Source: JBLIRR01 sp049472395
Lineage (GTDB): Bacteria > SZUA-182 > DTGQ01 > JBLIRR01
Assembly (NCBI GenBank): GCA_049472395.1
Contig: JBLIRR010000060.1
Location: forward strand, 1 to 32,496
Length of the DNA stretch: 32,496 bases
Reading direction: 5' to 3'
In this document: one piece after another, positions 32,198-32,496 of the stretch
How the letters are laid out: the number at the start of each line of letters is the position of its first letter
How positions within the stretch are numbered: position 1 is the first letter of the stretch
Translations under genes and position numbers: made by a program
The notes under the pieces: generated by a model
Database searches by the model: none
Told to the model about the DNA's origin: nothing
The model's input: the letters and a program-made list of their open reading frames with translations, nothing else

Positions 32198-32397
32198 CCT
32201 CTGATTTTCCTTAATTTTTTATAATCATAGCCCTCATAGAATTCTATTGATCCGGCTAATTCAGAGAGATCTTTCCGTTTTTTTAATTTAATATATTCGC
32301 GTAGGGCTTCATGCAACAGATCCTTTTTGGTTCTTGCATGGCTTACAGAAAAGGCTTCTTGTAATAAACTTTCGTTAAGGTCTACGTTTGTTCGCAT
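32194..32397 (-). CDS. vapB: VapB-type antitoxin
   Basis: This is a 67-residue antitoxin. The ATG at 32397 (MRTNVDLNESLLQEAFSVS) follows GGAGGG. A longer frame from 32466 has no ribosome site and a hydrophobic start foreign to the family. Residues 1-45 match the ribbon-helix-helix VapB/DUF2191 pattern RTNVxLxxxLLxEAxxxSxxxTKKxLxxEALxEyI. The tail, ELAGSIEFYEGYDYKKLRK, is the usual toxin-binding segment (GSIxFxxxYD). It normally neutralises a PIN RNase and represses its own operon. The coupled toxin is truncated, so this copy is an orphan that may still bind DNA or other VapC proteins. Confidence 0.85.
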   Translation of the reverse strand: MRTNVDLNESLLQEAFSVSHARTKKDLLHEALREYIKLKKRKDLSELAGSIEFYEGYDYKKLRKIRG

Positions 32398-32496
32398 AGC
32401 TCCCTCCTTTGGTGTATTATATCGGATCTTCCAGAGGCAAATCAGTAATAATCTATTTATTTTCAATATATTATGTTATATTTTTAATTTTCTTTG

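Overview
This roughly 32.5-kb window is AT-rich chromosome from what looks like a Gram-negative, probably anaerobic bacterium. The evidence is several lipobox signal peptides, a polyprenol-phosphate sugar transferase, a 15-heme secreted cytochrome, B12-type radical SAM enzymes and Dxs. I cannot fix the phylum from sequence alone. Groups rich in multiheme cytochromes (Desulfobacterota, Nitrospirota, Brocadiales-type Planctomycetota) would fit. No rRNA, tRNA or CRISPR array was seen.

Layout. (1) 606-5916, plus strand: a tight four-gene unit of two tandem paralogous lipoproteins of unknown function, a B12-binding radical SAM enzyme and a very compact PglC/WbaP-type sugar transferase. (2) 12977-6469, minus strand: a seven-gene operon read right to left. 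It encodes a GT4 glycosyltransferase, a two-TM protein, a zinc-finger protein with a Tyr-rich tail, a second GT4, a radical SAM/SPASM enzyme, a small secreted protein and a MurG-like glycosyltransferase. It looks like a surface-glycan or modified-peptide pathway. (3) 13581-15512: dxs, convergent with a TPR lipoprotein whose start codon is missing. (4) 17188-18366: a membrane-anchored SGNH hydrolase. (5) 23626-19604: a 1340-residue secreted protein combining 15 heme motifs, thrombospondin type-3 calcium repeats and a seven-repeat RCC1-like propeller. (6) 24999-27561: a translationally coupled DUF2157 / DUF4401 / GDYXXLXY trio of envelope proteins. (7) 28845-29558: a membrane protein with a zinc ribbon. 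(8) 29969-31327: a second 452-residue B12 radical SAM enzyme, paralogous to the first. (9) 32397-32060: a VapB-type antitoxin followed by a truncated VapC toxin.

Between these blocks the window is full of gene relics, most visible only by reading broken frames. They are an alpha-2-macroglobulin C-terminus, an IS200 transposase, an IS481-like DDE transposase, a VWA/glutamine-amidotransferase-like membrane protein, a TPR lipoprotein, the first 15 codons of a NifU-like scaffold, two copies of the start of an IS91-like transposase, a subtilase lacking its middle, a beta-helix/dockerin C-terminus and an IS66 transposase C-terminus. Three GC-rich palindromes of REP type lie in the same gaps. The picture is a repeatedly rearranged accessory region.

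Most interesting points: the cytochrome/TSP3/RCC1 fusion; the lipoprotein pair coupled to a radical SAM enzyme and mini sugar transferase; and the SPASM enzyme lying next to three glycosyltransferases and a Tyr-rich zinc-finger protein. Functions given for these systems are inference; domain assignments come from motifs read by eye.
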